64,000 bases of DNA, taken from Pseudomonas sp. Irchel s3b2 (GTDB lineage Bacteria > Pseudomonadota > Gammaproteobacteria > Pseudomonadales > Pseudomonadaceae). Position numbers and translations under genes: made by a program. The notes under the pieces are model-generated. The model searched no databases, had not been told where the DNA came from, and saw only the letters and a list, made by a program, of their open reading frames with translations. Of this stretch, positions 27,106 through 36,044 are shown piece after piece (within the stretch, counting starts at the first letter, position 1; each line of letters starts with the position of its first letter). The stretch spans positions 461,511-525,510 of the forward strand of contig NZ_FYEB01000002.1 in the NCBI RefSeq assembly GCF_900187445.1, read 5' to 3'.

Positions 27106-27121
27106 TCCACAAAGTCTCCAC
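27106..27121 (+). promoter_or_regulatory. Candidate CreB binding tag upstream of creD
   Basis: Direct repeat TCCAC-AAAGTC-TCCAC, 65 bp before the creD start. The published Cre tag is TTCAC-N6-TTCAC; spacing and four of five bases per half fit, with C for T at position two. Placement before creD, the main CreB target, supports it. Confidence 0.5.
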
Positions 27122-27185
27122 ATTCCCCCCATAAAATCCCCACACACCCATCCCAGACTTTCCCCATCCAAACAGGGAGAGTCCC

Positions 27186-28556
27186 ATGAACCGTAGCCTG
27201 ACCCTAAAACTCGGGGCGATTGCCCTTTTGATTCTGTTGCTGCTGATCCCGTTGCTGATGATCAATGGCGTAATCCAGGAGCGGCAACAACTGCGTGACG
27301 GTGTGCTCGAAGACATCGCCCGCAGTTCCAGCTACAGCCAGCAACTGAGCGGCCCGCTGATGGTGGTGCCCTATCGCAAAACGGTCCGCATCTGGAAAAC
27401 CAACGAAAAAACCAACCAGCGTTACCAGGACGTCGGCGAGGAGCGTGGGCGTTTGTATTTCCTGCCGGAGCGCTTCGAGCTGGACGGCCAGGTCCAGACC
27501 GAACTGCGTGCCCGGGGTATCTACGAAGCCCGGCTGTTCCACGCCGATAACCGCATCAGCGGGCATTTCTCGGTCCCGGCGCAACTGGGCATCAAAGAGG
27601 ACTTCGCCGATTACCGCTTTGACCAACCGTTCCTGGCCGTCGGCATCAGCGACATTCGCGGCATCGAGAATGCGCTGAAACTCGAACTCAATGGCCAGAG
27701 CCTGGATTTTGTACCGGGTAGCCAAGTGGGCTGGTTGGGCGAGGGTGTGCACGTGACGCTGCCAGCGCTGGATACCAGACAGGCCACGGAACTGGCGTTC
27801 GGTTTCGACTTGCGCCTGCAAGGCACCGGCCAGTTGCAGATTCTCCCGGTGGGCAAGACCAGCAAGGTTTCACTGGCCGCCAACTGGCCTCACCCCAGCT
27901 TCATCGGCAATTACCTGCCCGCCCAGCGTGAAATCACCGATCAGGGCTTCACCGCCAATTGGCAGACCTCATTTTTCTCCACCAACCTGCAAGAAGCATT
28001 GAACAGTTGCGTGTCTGGCGGTCATTGCGACGCGTTCAGCGGTCGCAGCTTCGGCGTGAGCTTCATCGACCCGGTGGACCAATACCTGAAAAGCGATCGG
28101 GCGATCAAATACGCATTACTGTTCATCGTCCTGACCTTCGCCGGTTTTTTCCTCTTCGAAGTACTGAAAAGCCTCGCGGTACACCCGGTGCAATATGCGC
28201 TGGTGGGTGTGGCGCTGGCGTTCTTCTACCTGTTGCTGCTGTCGCTGTCCGAGCACATCGGCTTTGCCTTGGCGTATCTGCTGTCGGCGAGTGGCTGTGT
28301 GGCGTTGATCGGTTTCTATGTCTGCCATGTGCTGCGCAGCGTGCGCCACGGTTTGAGTTTTTCGGCAGGATTGGCGGCATTGTATGGCCTGCTCTACGGC
28401 TTGCTGAGTGCCGAGGATTACGCGCTGTTGATGGGCTCGCTGCTGCTGTTCGGTTTGCTGGGCGTGTTCATGGTGCTGACCCGCAAGCTGGACTGGTACG
28501 GGATCGGGCAGAAAACCGCGAAGCCGCTGGAATTTGATATTGGAGCCGTGGAATGA
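27186..28556 (+). CDS. creD: Inner membrane protein CreD
   Basis: 456 residues. N-terminal membrane segment (about 8-28), large periplasmic region (about 30-305; PLMVVPYRKTVR, YFLPERFELDGQVQTELRARGIYEA split over about 95-120), then five to six membrane segments (about 305-435; YALLFIVLTFAGFFLFEVL, VHPVQYALVGVALAFFYLLL). This is the CreD family layout. GGGAGAG precedes the ATG. It is the classic output gene of CreBC and affects envelope integrity; biochemical activity is unknown. Confidence 0.93.
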   Translation: MNRSLTLKLGAIALLILLLLIPLLMINGVIQERQQLRDGVLEDIARSSSYSQQLSGPLMVVPYRKTVRIWKTNEKTNQRYQDVGEERGRLYFLPERFELDGQVQTELRARGIYEARLFHADNRISGHFSVPAQLGIKEDFADYRFDQPFLAVGISDIRGIENALKLELNGQSLDFVPGSQVGWLGEGVHVTLPALDTRQATELAFGFDLRLQGTGQLQILPVGKTSKVSLAANWPHPSFIGNYLPAQREITDQGFTANWQTSFFSTNLQEALNSCVSGGHCDAFSGRSFGVSFIDPVDQYLKSDRAIKYALLFIVLTFAGFFLFEVLKSLAVHPVQYALVGVALAFFYLLLLSLSEHIGFALAYLLSASGCVALIGFYVCHVLRSVRHGLSFSAGLAALYGLLYGLLSAEDYALLMGSLLLFGLLGVFMVLTRKLDWYGIGQKTAKPLEFDIGAVE

Positions 28557-28648
28557 GCCGGTCGTTGGGGTTACGGGAGGATCAGCGGGTGGGGGAGGTG
28601 TTGGCGACGCGGATTGCCGGGTTGTTTCCGTTGGATTGCGGTGGTTCC

Positions 28649-28729
28649 TTCGCGGGCAAGTCGGATCGCCGCACCGCTCGCTCCTACGGATCACTTCAAG
28701 CTGTAGGAGCGAGGCTTGCCCGCGAAGAC
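28649..28729. repeat. REP pair between creD and the GST gene
   Basis: TTCGCGGGCAAGTCGGATCG left arm and TGTAGGAGCGAGGCTTGCCCG right arm. The left arm carries the same TCGGATCGCCGCACC variant as the element at 16137, the right arm the GAGGCTTGCC variant, so the two halves have different ancestry. Confidence 0.82.
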
Positions 28730-28751
28730 GGCAGATCAGTCACTGCGAATT

Positions 28752-29381
28752 TCAGACCTTGGGCATCGTCGCAATCATCGAAGGCCGCTGACTCACTTCG
28801 AAATACCACTCTGCCAGCTTCGGATTCTCTTTGCGCCACTCCAGATCCGGATGGCGCAGATCCAGGTAACCCAAGGCACAGGCCACACTGATCGCCGCGA
28901 CATCAAAATGGCTGGTCAGCTCGGCAATCGCGTCGGCCTCCAACAGCGCCAGGGCGCGACGAATCTTGTCGCGCTGACCATCGAGCCATTCGTCCCAGTG
29001 CTTTTCCGGAGTGCGCAGGGCCACTTCATAGCGAACCATCACCGCGGCATCCATGATCCCGTCTGCCAGAGAGGCCAGGGTCAGGCGCCGCCAGCGGGCG
29101 GAACCTTCACGAGGAATCAGCGGATTACCGACGTGCTGATGATCGAGATAGTCGAGGATCACCCGGCTGTCATACAACACATTGCCGTCGGCCAGGCGCA
29201 GGGCTGGAATTTTGCCTAGCGGGTTGTCTTCGTTGAGTGCCAGATCCGGGCTGACCGGCGTGAGCTGGCTGGTTTGCAGCGCTACACGGTTGGTTTGACC
29301 GGTTTCGTGCAGCAGCACCATGACTTTGCGAACGAAGGGCGACGCGGGGTTGTGGAACAAGGTCATGCTGGGGACGGACAT
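28752..29381 (-). CDS. Glutathione S-transferase family protein
   Basis: 209 residues. N-terminal thioredoxin-like domain (about 5-82; HNPASPFVRKVMVLLHE, NPLGKIPALRLADG with the cis-Pro, YDSRVILDYLD with the Glu/Asp-Ser glutathione site) and an all-helical C-terminal domain (about 95-205; VACALGYLDLRHPDLEW N-capping region). This resembles the YibF branch. Substrate unknown; stress or detoxification roles are usual for the family. Confidence 0.88.
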   Translation of the reverse strand: MSVPSMTLFHNPASPFVRKVMVLLHETGQTNRVALQTSQLTPVSPDLALNEDNPLGKIPALRLADGNVLYDSRVILDYLDHQHVGNPLIPREGSARWRRLTLASLADGIMDAAVMVRYEVALRTPEKHWDEWLDGQRDKIRRALALLEADAIAELTSHFDVAAISVACALGYLDLRHPDLEWRKENPKLAEWYFEVSQRPSMIATMPKV

Positions 29382-29454
29382 GGCAGCATCTCGATCATGG
29401 GCAGTGTCGGCAGCATAGCGCGTTGGGTCGATAGCTCAAGATAGCTTTAACCCT

Positions 29455-29547
29455 TGTAGGAGCGAGGCTTGCCCGCGAAAGCGGAGTGTCAGTCGATATC
29501 AGTGTTGAATGACACTCCGCCTTCGCGGGCAAGCCTCGCTCCTACAG
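29455..29547. repeat. REP pair upstream of the GST gene
   Basis: TGTAGGAGCGAGGCTTGCCC and complement ending GCTCCTACAG with an inner matching stretch (AAAGCGGAGTGTCA), so nearly the whole 93 bp folds on itself. Confidence 0.88.
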
Positions 29548-29550
29548 TTT

Positions 29551-29730
29551 TTAGTGGCGTTGCAGAAATCCGCGCAAGGCGAGGACCGCGGGGATCCCCA
29601 AGCCAAGCCAGCTCAATGCGTCCCAAACGCCATCGCCCAACAATGCAGCGAACAGCCCTGCAGCGCTGAGCAGGGCGATAACGGTTGGCGTGGCAAAGAC
29701 CTTCCAGAAATTCGACTGTCTCGGCCTCAT
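29551..29730 (-). CDS. Small two-segment membrane protein coupled to the PepSY gene
   Basis: 59 residues from ATG 29730 (MRPRQSNFWKVF). Two hydrophobic segments (about 13-30 and 36-54) with a Gly/Asp turn. The start overlaps the PepSY stop as ATGA, so it is made together with it. Short proteins of this kind follow PepSY membrane proteins in iron-uptake loci of pseudomonads; function unknown. Confidence 0.7.
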   Translation of the reverse strand: MRPRQSNFWKVFATPTVIALLSAAGLFAALLGDGVWDALSWLGLGIPAVLALRGFLQRH

Positions 29731-30857
29731 GCCGGGCTCTCCGCGTTTTCGAGCACAGGTTTCGCGACCTTGCGCCGCACCACCCACAGATAAACCCCGC
29801 TGCCGAGCACGATGATGGTCAGCATATCGAGGGTCGCCCAGAGGATTTTCATCGGCATGCCGCCATAGTCACCGAAGTGCAGCGGCTGCGACATGCCCAT
29901 GGCGTCCATGTACCACGGCCGCTCGGCCACCGTCGTGACTTGCAAAGTGCTGGCGTCGATCAATACCGGTGTCAGCAAGTGCGAGGTCAGGTGGGTGCTG
30001 CCTTTCATGAACACGGCGTAATGGTGTTCGCTGGAAAACCGGGTGCCGGGGAAGGCGATGAAATCGGGCTGCATGTCCGGCGCAACGTCTTTGGCGATGT
30101 CGAGCAGGCGGGTCGCAGGCGCCAATTGAGTCAGCGGCGGCGCATCGCGATAAGGCGCGATCATCGCGCTCAGGCTGTCGTTGCGCCACGCGGCGATCAG
30201 CAAGTCGGCGCAGGCACTGATCACGCCGGTCACGCCGACCACCAGTGCCCACGTCAGCGTCACCACGCCGATCAGGTTATGCAGGTCGAGCCAGCGCAGG
30301 CGAGTGGATTTGTCGTGGCGCACGGTGGCGAACTTCAAACGCCGCATGAACGGCAGGTACAGCACCGTTCCGGAGACGATCGCCAGCACAAACAGCATCC
30401 CCATGAACGCCAGCAGCAACTTGCCCGGCAGGCCGGCGAACATGTCCACGTGCAGGCGCAGCATGACCATCATCAGCCCGCCATTGGCCGAGGGCATTTT
30501 CAATGCTTCGCCGGTACGAGCGTCGAGCATGAAGGTGTGGGACGAGTTCGGCTCGGTGCCGGCGGTGGGCGCCATGATGGCGATCACGCCGTTAGGGTCT
30601 TCTTCGTCGTAGCCGAAATACTGCATGACTTCGCCGGGACGATGCTCCTCAGCCGCGTGCACCAACTGCTGCAAATTCAGCTGCGGGGTATCGGCCGGCA
30701 TCGATTTCAATTCTGCGGCATCGCCCAGCAGGTGGTCGATCTCGTGGTGGAAGATCAACGGCAGGCCGGTGAGGGCCAGCATCAGCAGGAAGACTGTGCA
30801 GATCAGGCTGGTCCAGGTGTGAACGAATGACCAGCGGCGGATGGTTTTGCTTTTCAT
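29727..30857 (-). CDS. PepSY-associated membrane protein (iron-regulated type)
   Basis: 376 residues with four membrane segments (about 12-35, 145-170, 195-215, 340-360) and two periplasmic PepSY-like regions. His residues lie in or near the membrane helices (HTWTSL, HHEID, LHVDMFAG, DLHNLIG), as in the family linked to ferric-siderophore reduction in the periplasm. It lies 70 bp downstream of the TonB receptor and reads the same way, with a stem-loop between them, so it probably belongs to the same iron-uptake function. Confidence 0.82.
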   Translation of the reverse strand: MKSKTIRRWSFVHTWTSLICTVFLLMLALTGLPLIFHHEIDHLLGDAAELKSMPADTPQLNLQQLVHAAEEHRPGEVMQYFGYDEEDPNGVIAIMAPTAGTEPNSSHTFMLDARTGEALKMPSANGGLMMVMLRLHVDMFAGLPGKLLLAFMGMLFVLAIVSGTVLYLPFMRRLKFATVRHDKSTRLRWLDLHNLIGVVTLTWALVVGVTGVISACADLLIAAWRNDSLSAMIAPYRDAPPLTQLAPATRLLDIAKDVAPDMQPDFIAFPGTRFSSEHHYAVFMKGSTHLTSHLLTPVLIDASTLQVTTVAERPWYMDAMGMSQPLHFGDYGGMPMKILWATLDMLTIIVLGSGVYLWVVRRKVAKPVLENAESPA

Positions 30858-30876
30858 GATTCATCCAGATGCAAAA

Positions 30877-30903
30877 GGGCCACGGCTGTGCCGTGACCCT
30901 TGT
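30877..30903 (-). terminator. Stem-loop after the TonB receptor gene
   Basis: On the minus strand AGGGTCACGGC-ACA-GCCGTGGCCCT followed by TTT. One mismatched pair in an 11-bp stem. It would attenuate read-through into the PepSY gene. Confidence 0.75.
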
Positions 30904-30926
30904 TGTGTCGCGATGGGGTCAATCGG

Positions 30927-33365
30927 TTACCACTTGTAATTCACGCTGGCGACCACGTTGCGTTCGTCGCCGTAGTAGCAGTAGAAACCGTCGCAGGTGG
31001 ACAGGTAGTCCTTGTTGAACAAGTTTTTGGCGTCTATCGCCACCGACACACCCTTGAGCGAGCTGTTCAAACGGCCAAGATCGTAATGCGCCGAGGCGTC
31101 ATACACGGTGTAGGAGCCGACGTGGCCCCAGTCGGTGTTGGTGGTATTGCCGTAGGTGTCGCCGACATAGCGCACGCCGGCGCCCACGCCGAAACCTTCG
31201 AGCAGGCCGTTGTGCCAGGTGTAGTCGGCCCACGCGGTGGCCTGGTTGCGCGGCACCTGGGCCATGCGCTTGCCTTTTTCTGCGCTGGCGCCTTTGGTGA
31301 TTTCGCTGTCGTTGTAGGTGTACGAGCCGATCAGCTTGAGGTTGTCGGTGATGTCGCCGCTGGCCTCCAGTTCCAGGCCGCGCACCCGGACTTCACCGAC
31401 CTGGCGGGTGATGCCGCCTTCGGTGACCGACAGGTTTTCCTGAGTCAGGTCGAACACGGCAACGGTCAGCAGTGTTTTGGTACCGGGTGGCTGGTACTTG
31501 ATCCCGGCTTCGTACTGTTTGCCTTCGGTAGGCTTGAACGAATCGGTGCTGTTGACCACGGTGCCGGTCGCGGGCTGGAAAGATTCCGCATACGACAGGT
31601 AGGGCGTCACGCCATTGTCGAAGACGTAGCTGAGCGCTGCGTTGCCGCTGAATTGCTTGTCGCGCTGGGTGTTGGTTGCATCGTTCTGATTATGAAACAC
31701 CGTACCGGTGTGGACCCAGTCTTCACGCCCGCCGAGGGTCAGACGCCAGTTGCCCAGGGCAATCTGATCCTGAGCGTAGAGGCCCGTTTGTTGGGTCTTT
31801 TGGTTGTAGTCGTACATCGTGAAGTAGGTGACGTTGGAAAAGTCTTGTCCGTAAACCGGTCGGTTGATGTTGCTGGACGGCACGCCCGCCGAACCCCACA
31901 ACCAGCGGGAATTGCTGTTGGAGCGCTGGTGATCCAGGCCCAGCAGCAAGGTGTGGCTCAGGGCCCCGGTCTGGAAGTCAGCCTGGAAGTTGTTGTCCAC
32001 CGCGAACTGGCTGGTGTCCTCATCGACCTTGCCGGCGGTGCGCTGAATGGTGCCATCATCGCTGACCGCTTCATCCGGGCCGGCCGGCCAGATCTGCCCG
32101 CCGGCGGTGATGCCTTGTGATTCCAGGTCATTTTTGGTGTAGCGCAGGTTCTGGCGGAACTGCCAGGTGTCGTTGAAGCGGTGTTCGAAGGCATAACCCA
32201 GCGCGTAATAGGTACGATCGTAGAATTCCCAGTCCGGATCGCCAAGGTTCTTGTGATGGGAAATCTTGCCGGCGGGCGTACTCAGTTTTGTGCCTTGCAG
32301 CGGCAGAAACTGCCCGGTGATGCCGGTGTCGTCGCGGGTGTACTGCGACAGCAAGGTCAGTCGGGTGTCATCGTTGATGTTCCACGTCAGGCTGGGTGCC
32401 AGGTTGTAGCGTTTGTCGGGAATGTGATCGACCGGCGCATTGCTGTCGCGAACCACACCGCTGACGCGATAGAGAAACTGGCCTTCGTCGTCGATCTTGC
32501 CGGTGCTGTCGAAGTTGATCTGTTTGTGTTCGTTGCTGCCGGCCTGCAGTTCCACTTCGTGGCTGCTTTGTGCCTCGGGTCGACGGCTGACCATGTCCAG
32601 CAGACCGCCGGGCGGCGTCTGGCCATAGACCGAGGACGCCGGGCCACGCAGGACGGCGATGCGTTCAAGGTTCCACGGTTCGATTTTCGGCGTGGCGTAG
32701 TTTCCTTTTGGCAGCGGCAAACCATCGAGGAACTGAGTCGGTATAAAACCGCGCACCAGCAGCCAATCATTGCGCGAGTCCGAGCCATAACCGCTGCTCT
32801 GTACACCGGCGGTATAGCGCAGGGCATCGTTGAGGCTGAGCACGGAGCGATCATCCATCTGCTCGCGGGTGACCACAGAAACTGAGCGAGGCAGTTCGGC
32901 AATCGCGGTGTCGGTCTTGGTGCCAGCGGCAGTGCGGGTGGCCAGGTAACCTTCGGTAGGGCCCCAGGCGTTTTCAACATTTCCCGCGCCGATGATCGCG
33001 GTTTCCGGCAACGCCATCACACCTTCGGGCACGGCCACCAGGCTGTAGGTGCCGGCGCTGCTCTGTTCCAGTTGCAGACCGGTGCCACGCAAGGCTTCAC
33101 GCAGGGCGCCGGTGGCGTCGAACTGGCCCTTCACCGGAGCCGAAGTCTTGCCCGCCGCCAGCGACGGATTCAGCGACAGCGCCAGACCGGCCTGGCTGGC
33201 GATCTGGTTCAGCGTGCTGGCCAATGGCGCGGCCGGCAGGTTGTAGGGGCGAACGCTGGACGCCTGTTCGGCGGCAATCAGTGGGCTGCTGGCCAGAGGG
33301 GTACAAAGGGCAATGGCGACCGCCAGTAAACGGGGGCGCAACACAGTGTCGAGCGAACGGGACAT
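30927..33365 (-). CDS. TonB-dependent ferric siderophore receptor with signalling domain (FhuA/FiuA-like)
   Basis: 812-residue outer-membrane receptor. Signal peptide (about 1-32, ending PLIAAEQA), STN signalling domain (about 38-112; YNLPAAPLASTLNQIASQAGLALS), plug (about 150-290; ELPRSVSVVTREQMDDR, LVRGF, VLRGPASSVYGQTPPGG), then a 22-strand barrel ending in NYKW with terminal aromatic. The STN domain means it signals to the FecR/FecI pair encoded just upstream. The sequence resembles ferrichrome receptors of the FhuA/FiuA group, but the ligand is not proven. Confidence 0.9.
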   Translation of the reverse strand: MSRSLDTVLRPRLLAVAIALCTPLASSPLIAAEQASSVRPYNLPAAPLASTLNQIASQAGLALSLNPSLAAGKTSAPVKGQFDATGALREALRGTGLQLEQSSAGTYSLVAVPEGVMALPETAIIGAGNVENAWGPTEGYLATRTAAGTKTDTAIAELPRSVSVVTREQMDDRSVLSLNDALRYTAGVQSSGYGSDSRNDWLLVRGFIPTQFLDGLPLPKGNYATPKIEPWNLERIAVLRGPASSVYGQTPPGGLLDMVSRRPEAQSSHEVELQAGSNEHKQINFDSTGKIDDEGQFLYRVSGVVRDSNAPVDHIPDKRYNLAPSLTWNINDDTRLTLLSQYTRDDTGITGQFLPLQGTKLSTPAGKISHHKNLGDPDWEFYDRTYYALGYAFEHRFNDTWQFRQNLRYTKNDLESQGITAGGQIWPAGPDEAVSDDGTIQRTAGKVDEDTSQFAVDNNFQADFQTGALSHTLLLGLDHQRSNSNSRWLWGSAGVPSSNINRPVYGQDFSNVTYFTMYDYNQKTQQTGLYAQDQIALGNWRLTLGGREDWVHTGTVFHNQNDATNTQRDKQFSGNAALSYVFDNGVTPYLSYAESFQPATGTVVNSTDSFKPTEGKQYEAGIKYQPPGTKTLLTVAVFDLTQENLSVTEGGITRQVGEVRVRGLELEASGDITDNLKLIGSYTYNDSEITKGASAEKGKRMAQVPRNQATAWADYTWHNGLLEGFGVGAGVRYVGDTYGNTTNTDWGHVGSYTVYDASAHYDLGRLNSSLKGVSVAIDAKNLFNKDYLSTCDGFYCYYGDERNVVASVNYKW

Positions 33366-33470
33366 ACAGCGGCTCCTGAATGGAAATATTTCTCAATTGC
33401 CTAGGTGCCGGACGAGAATTCAAAAGTGATAGGGCGAGATGAAAATAATTTCGATTCAGCCATCTGGGCC

Positions 33471-33582
33471 GATCGTTCCCATGCTCTGCGTGGGAATGCC
33501 TCTATGGACGCTCTGCGTCTGCTCTTGAATGTGACGCGGAGCGTCACGGGCTGCATTCCCACGCAGGAGCGTGGGAACGATC
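33471..33582. repeat. Composite palindromic repeat (about 112 bp), GATCGTTCCCACGC family
   Basis: Outer arms GATCGTTCCCA (33471) and complement ending 33582; inner GACGCTCTGCGTC and GTGACGCGGAGCGTCAC hairpins. It lies between fecR-like and TonB-receptor genes, ahead of the receptor promoter. Confidence 0.86.
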
Positions 33583-33599
33583 ATTTAGCGGGCTTGAAT

Positions 33600-34571
33600 T
33601 CAGGGCTTGGCATCAGCCTTCGCGACCGTTACCCACCACGACGTGTGCTGTTCGATCTTCACCGGCAGGGTCGGCAAAAGTGCGCTCAACGCCTTGTCGG
33701 TATCGTTCAAGGGGAAGCTGCCAGTGATGCGCAGGTCGGCGACTTCGGGTGTGACGCCAAGATGCCCGCGACGGTAACGGCTGAGCTCCCGGACCAGATC
33801 CTCCAGCCGCGCGTTGTCCACCACCAGCATGCCGCGAGTCCAGGCATCGGCGCCTGGATTGAGCGCGATGATGGAGCCCAAGCCATTGCTGCGCATCAGC
33901 ACTTGCTGGCCTTCGCGCAGGATCTGCTCCTCGCGACTCGATTCGGGATGGGCGGCTACCGCTGATTTCAACACGCTCAGGCGCGTGCCTTCTTCTTCAC
34001 GCTTGACCAGGAACCGCGTTCCCAGTGCGCGCATGCTGCCTTCGCGGGTCTCGACGATAAACGGCCGGGCATCGCCATGGCCGGTTTCGACGAGGATTTC
34101 CCCTTCCTGAAGGACGATCAGCCGCTGCTTCTCGTCGAAGCGCACATCCACCGCACTGTGGGTGTTGAGGTTGATCAGCGTGCCATCGGTCAGGCGCAGG
34201 GTGCGCTGCTCTCCGGTGGCGGTGCGCTGATCGGCCAGCCAATAGTCGATGGGCAGATAGCGATCACCGGCGAACAGCGCCAGGCCGATCACCGCGACGA
34301 TGCTGGCCAGACCGCTGCCGAGCTTGCGCACCCGTCGCCGGATGCTTTCGCGCGATTGCAGCAACGCTGTGCGGGCCGGGCCATTGGCGACGCTGAAACG
34401 CTGGTCGAGCATGCCCAACTGACGCCAGGCCCGAGCGTGTTCTTCGTGTGCGGCGTGCCATTTGGCGAACGCTTCGCGCTCGACCGCGTTGCCGGAATCC
34501 AGCGACAGTTGCCAGGCAATCGCGGCATCCAGCACTTGCGCTGACACGGGCTTGGAGCTGACGGGGCTCAT
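33600..34571 (-). CDS. FecR-family anti-sigma factor / sigma regulator
   Basis: 323 residues, single-pass inner-membrane protein. Cytoplasmic N-terminal domain (about 1-85; AAIAWQLSLDSGN, FAKWHAAHEEHARAW, the FecR N-terminal signature) binds the sigma factor; membrane segment about 88-105; periplasmic FecR domain (about 125-225; RTLRLTDGTLINLNTHSAV) and C-terminal STN-interacting part (about 245-320). The start overlaps the sigma gene stop by 4 bases. It should release the sigma factor when the receptor is loaded. Confidence 0.92.
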   Translation of the reverse strand: MSPVSSKPVSAQVLDAAIAWQLSLDSGNAVEREAFAKWHAAHEEHARAWRQLGMLDQRFSVANGPARTALLQSRESIRRRVRKLGSGLASIVAVIGLALFAGDRYLPIDYWLADQRTATGEQRTLRLTDGTLINLNTHSAVDVRFDEKQRLIVLQEGEILVETGHGDARPFIVETREGSMRALGTRFLVKREEEGTRLSVLKSAVAAHPESSREEQILREGQQVLMRSNGLGSIIALNPGADAWTRGMLVVDNARLEDLVRELSRYRRGHLGVTPEVADLRITGSFPLNDTDKALSALLPTLPVKIEQHTSWWVTVAKADAKP

Positions 34572-35086
34572 ACCGGCTCACCGTACAACGCGATGTAGCA
34601 CTGACGAATACCCTGCGCCAGGTATTGGCGAACCCGCGGCACCGACACGCCCAGACGCTGAGCGATTTCGGCGTGGCCGAGACCATCGAGACGGTTATAG
34701 AGAAACGCCGCCCGGGCCTTGCTCGAGAGCTTGCCCAACAGGCGGTCTATGGCTTTGAGGTCTTCGAGGATCAGTTGCTGTTTTTCCACCGACGGTTGTT
34801 CGCCTTCGGGGATCAACATCAATTCGGTGAGGTAGGCCTGTTCCAGCGCGGCGCGGCGGAAATAGTCGAACAGCAGGCCCTTGGCGATCGCCACCAGAAA
34901 CGCCCGGGGTTCGCGAGGCGCCTTCAGTTCGTCGCGGCCCAGCAAGCGCACGAAGGTATCCTGGCTCAGGTCTTCGGCCCGTTGCGGGCAGGCCACGTTG
35001 CGCCGCAGCCAGGCCAATAGCCAACCGCGATGGTCGCGATATAACGCACCAACGAGCTCACTTTGGGGGCTTTGGACTGACGACAC
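34568..35086 (-). CDS. FecI-type ECF sigma factor
   Basis: 172 residues. Region 2 (about 10-80; LYRDHRGWLLAWLRRNV, AEDLSQDTFVRLL) and region 4 (about 110-165; LSSKARAAFLYNRLDGLGHAEIAQRLGVSVPRVRQYL, a helix-turn-helix). It directs transcription of the TonB receptor gene downstream of fecR. A Fur-like box lies just upstream (35114-35132), so iron starvation should switch it on. Confidence 0.92.
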   Translation of the reverse strand: MSSVQSPQSELVGALYRDHRGWLLAWLRRNVACPQRAEDLSQDTFVRLLGRDELKAPREPRAFLVAIAKGLLFDYFRRAALEQAYLTELMLIPEGEQPSVEKQQLILEDLKAIDRLLGKLSSKARAAFLYNRLDGLGHAEIAQRLGVSVPRVRQYLAQGIRQCYIALYGEPV

Positions 35087-35113
35087 GCAGCAATTACCGA
35101 ATGGGAAGTGTTA

Positions 35114-35132
35114 AGTAACGAGAATTGTTCGC
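35114..35132 (-). promoter_or_regulatory. Fur-box-like site before the sigma gene
   Basis: Minus strand GCGAACAATTCTCGTTACT, a 19-mer matching the pseudomonad Fur-box pattern GNNAATNATTCTCATTNNC at most positions, about 28 bp upstream of the start codon. Iron repression of this locus is what is known for FecI-type genes. Confidence 0.6.
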
Positions 35133-35220
35133 GATTGTGGCAGAGGCGGGGGAGGTAAGCAATTGGCGCTGGTCGGGTGGTTTTGGCGGGGGGGTATTCA
35201 GTTTGACCGTGTCATCGTTC

Positions 35221-35311
35221 TTCGCGGGCAAGCCTCGCTCCTAAGGGTTTTGTGTCGTTCACGAAATTGGCGCACGACACAAAACCTGTAGGAGCGAGGC
35301 TTGCCCGCGAA
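35221..35311. repeat. REP pair with long perfect stem
   Basis: TTCGCGGGCAAGCCTCGCTCC left and GGAGCGAGGCTTGCCCGCGA right, with TTTTGTGTCG/CGACACAAAA also paired inside, so about 75 of 91 bp pair. It lies between the sigma gene promoter and the exonuclease gene stop. Confidence 0.9.
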
Positions 35312-35336
35312 GACGCCAGAACAGGCACCATACAAC

Positions 35337-36044
35337 TTAAAAAGACGGAGCCTGCCGCCGCCGCTTCCACTGACTCAGCCGCTGCTGCAAATTCAACGGG
35401 CTATGAATCTGCTGCTGTCGTGCCCGGCTGAACAAAATCAGCACCAGCTCCGCCGTCGCCAAGGCATCGGCACTGGCGTTATGCCGCTCGAAAACCTCCA
35501 GCTTGAACCAGTCGATCCACTCGTCCAGCCCGGCCTCGCGAAAATGCGCCTGTGGGCAGAGCAGCGGGGCGATGTCTGCCACGTCCAGAAACGGATGCTG
35601 CAACTTGTAGCCCAGATGTTCTTTCAGCGCGCGCCCCAGCATGTGCTGGTCGAACGGTGCATGAAAGGCCAACACCGGACTGTCGCCGACGAACTCCATG
35701 AATTCGAGCAGGGCCTGCGCGGGGTCGCTGCCGGCGGCAATGGCGCTCGGGCCAAGACCATGAATCAACACGCTGGGGCCGAGTTTGAGTTCGCTGCATT
35801 GCAACGTGCGTTCAAATTGCTGACTGAAATCGATCGCCCCATCCTCGATCACCACCGCGCCGATGGACAATAGCTGATCTTTGTTCAGGTTCAGCCCGGT
35901 GGTTTCCAGATCGAGTACCACCCAGCGTTGCTCGCGCAGGCTGCAGTCGCCCAGCTCGGCCACGGCAGGCAAGCGCTCCAGGCGTTGTTGCAGTTCGCCC
36001 GGCAAAACGGGACTTGTCGGGCGCAGCCATGAAAACAGGCTCAT
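35337..36044 (-). CDS. DnaQ-like 3'-5' exonuclease
   Basis: 235 residues. DEDDh exonuclease motifs: VVLDLETTGL (Exo I, DxE, about 42-51), FHAPFDQHML (Exo II, Asp, about 128), and HNASADALATAELV (Exo III, His and Asp, about 188-193). This resembles the polymerase III epsilon-like exonuclease domain that is often fused to or encoded beside DUF294/CBS proteins. The ATG overlaps the stop of the upstream gene by 4 bases, so the two are coupled. Nucleic-acid substrate unknown. Confidence 0.88.
   Translation of the reverse strand: MSLFSWLRPTSPVLPGELQQRLERLPAVAELGDCSLREQRWVVLDLETTGLNLNKDQLLSIGAVVIEDGAIDFSQQFERTLQCSELKLGPSVLIHGLGPSAIAAGSDPAQALLEFMEFVGDSPVLAFHAPFDQHMLGRALKEHLGYKLQHPFLDVADIAPLLCPQAHFREAGLDEWIDWFKLEVFERHNASADALATAELVLILFSRARQQQIHSPLNLQQRLSQWKRRRQAPSF

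Noticed and set aside
28553..28891. Short frame overlapping the creD stop
   Set aside because: It runs straight through a REP pair and into the antisense of the GST gene, so it is not a plausible protein.
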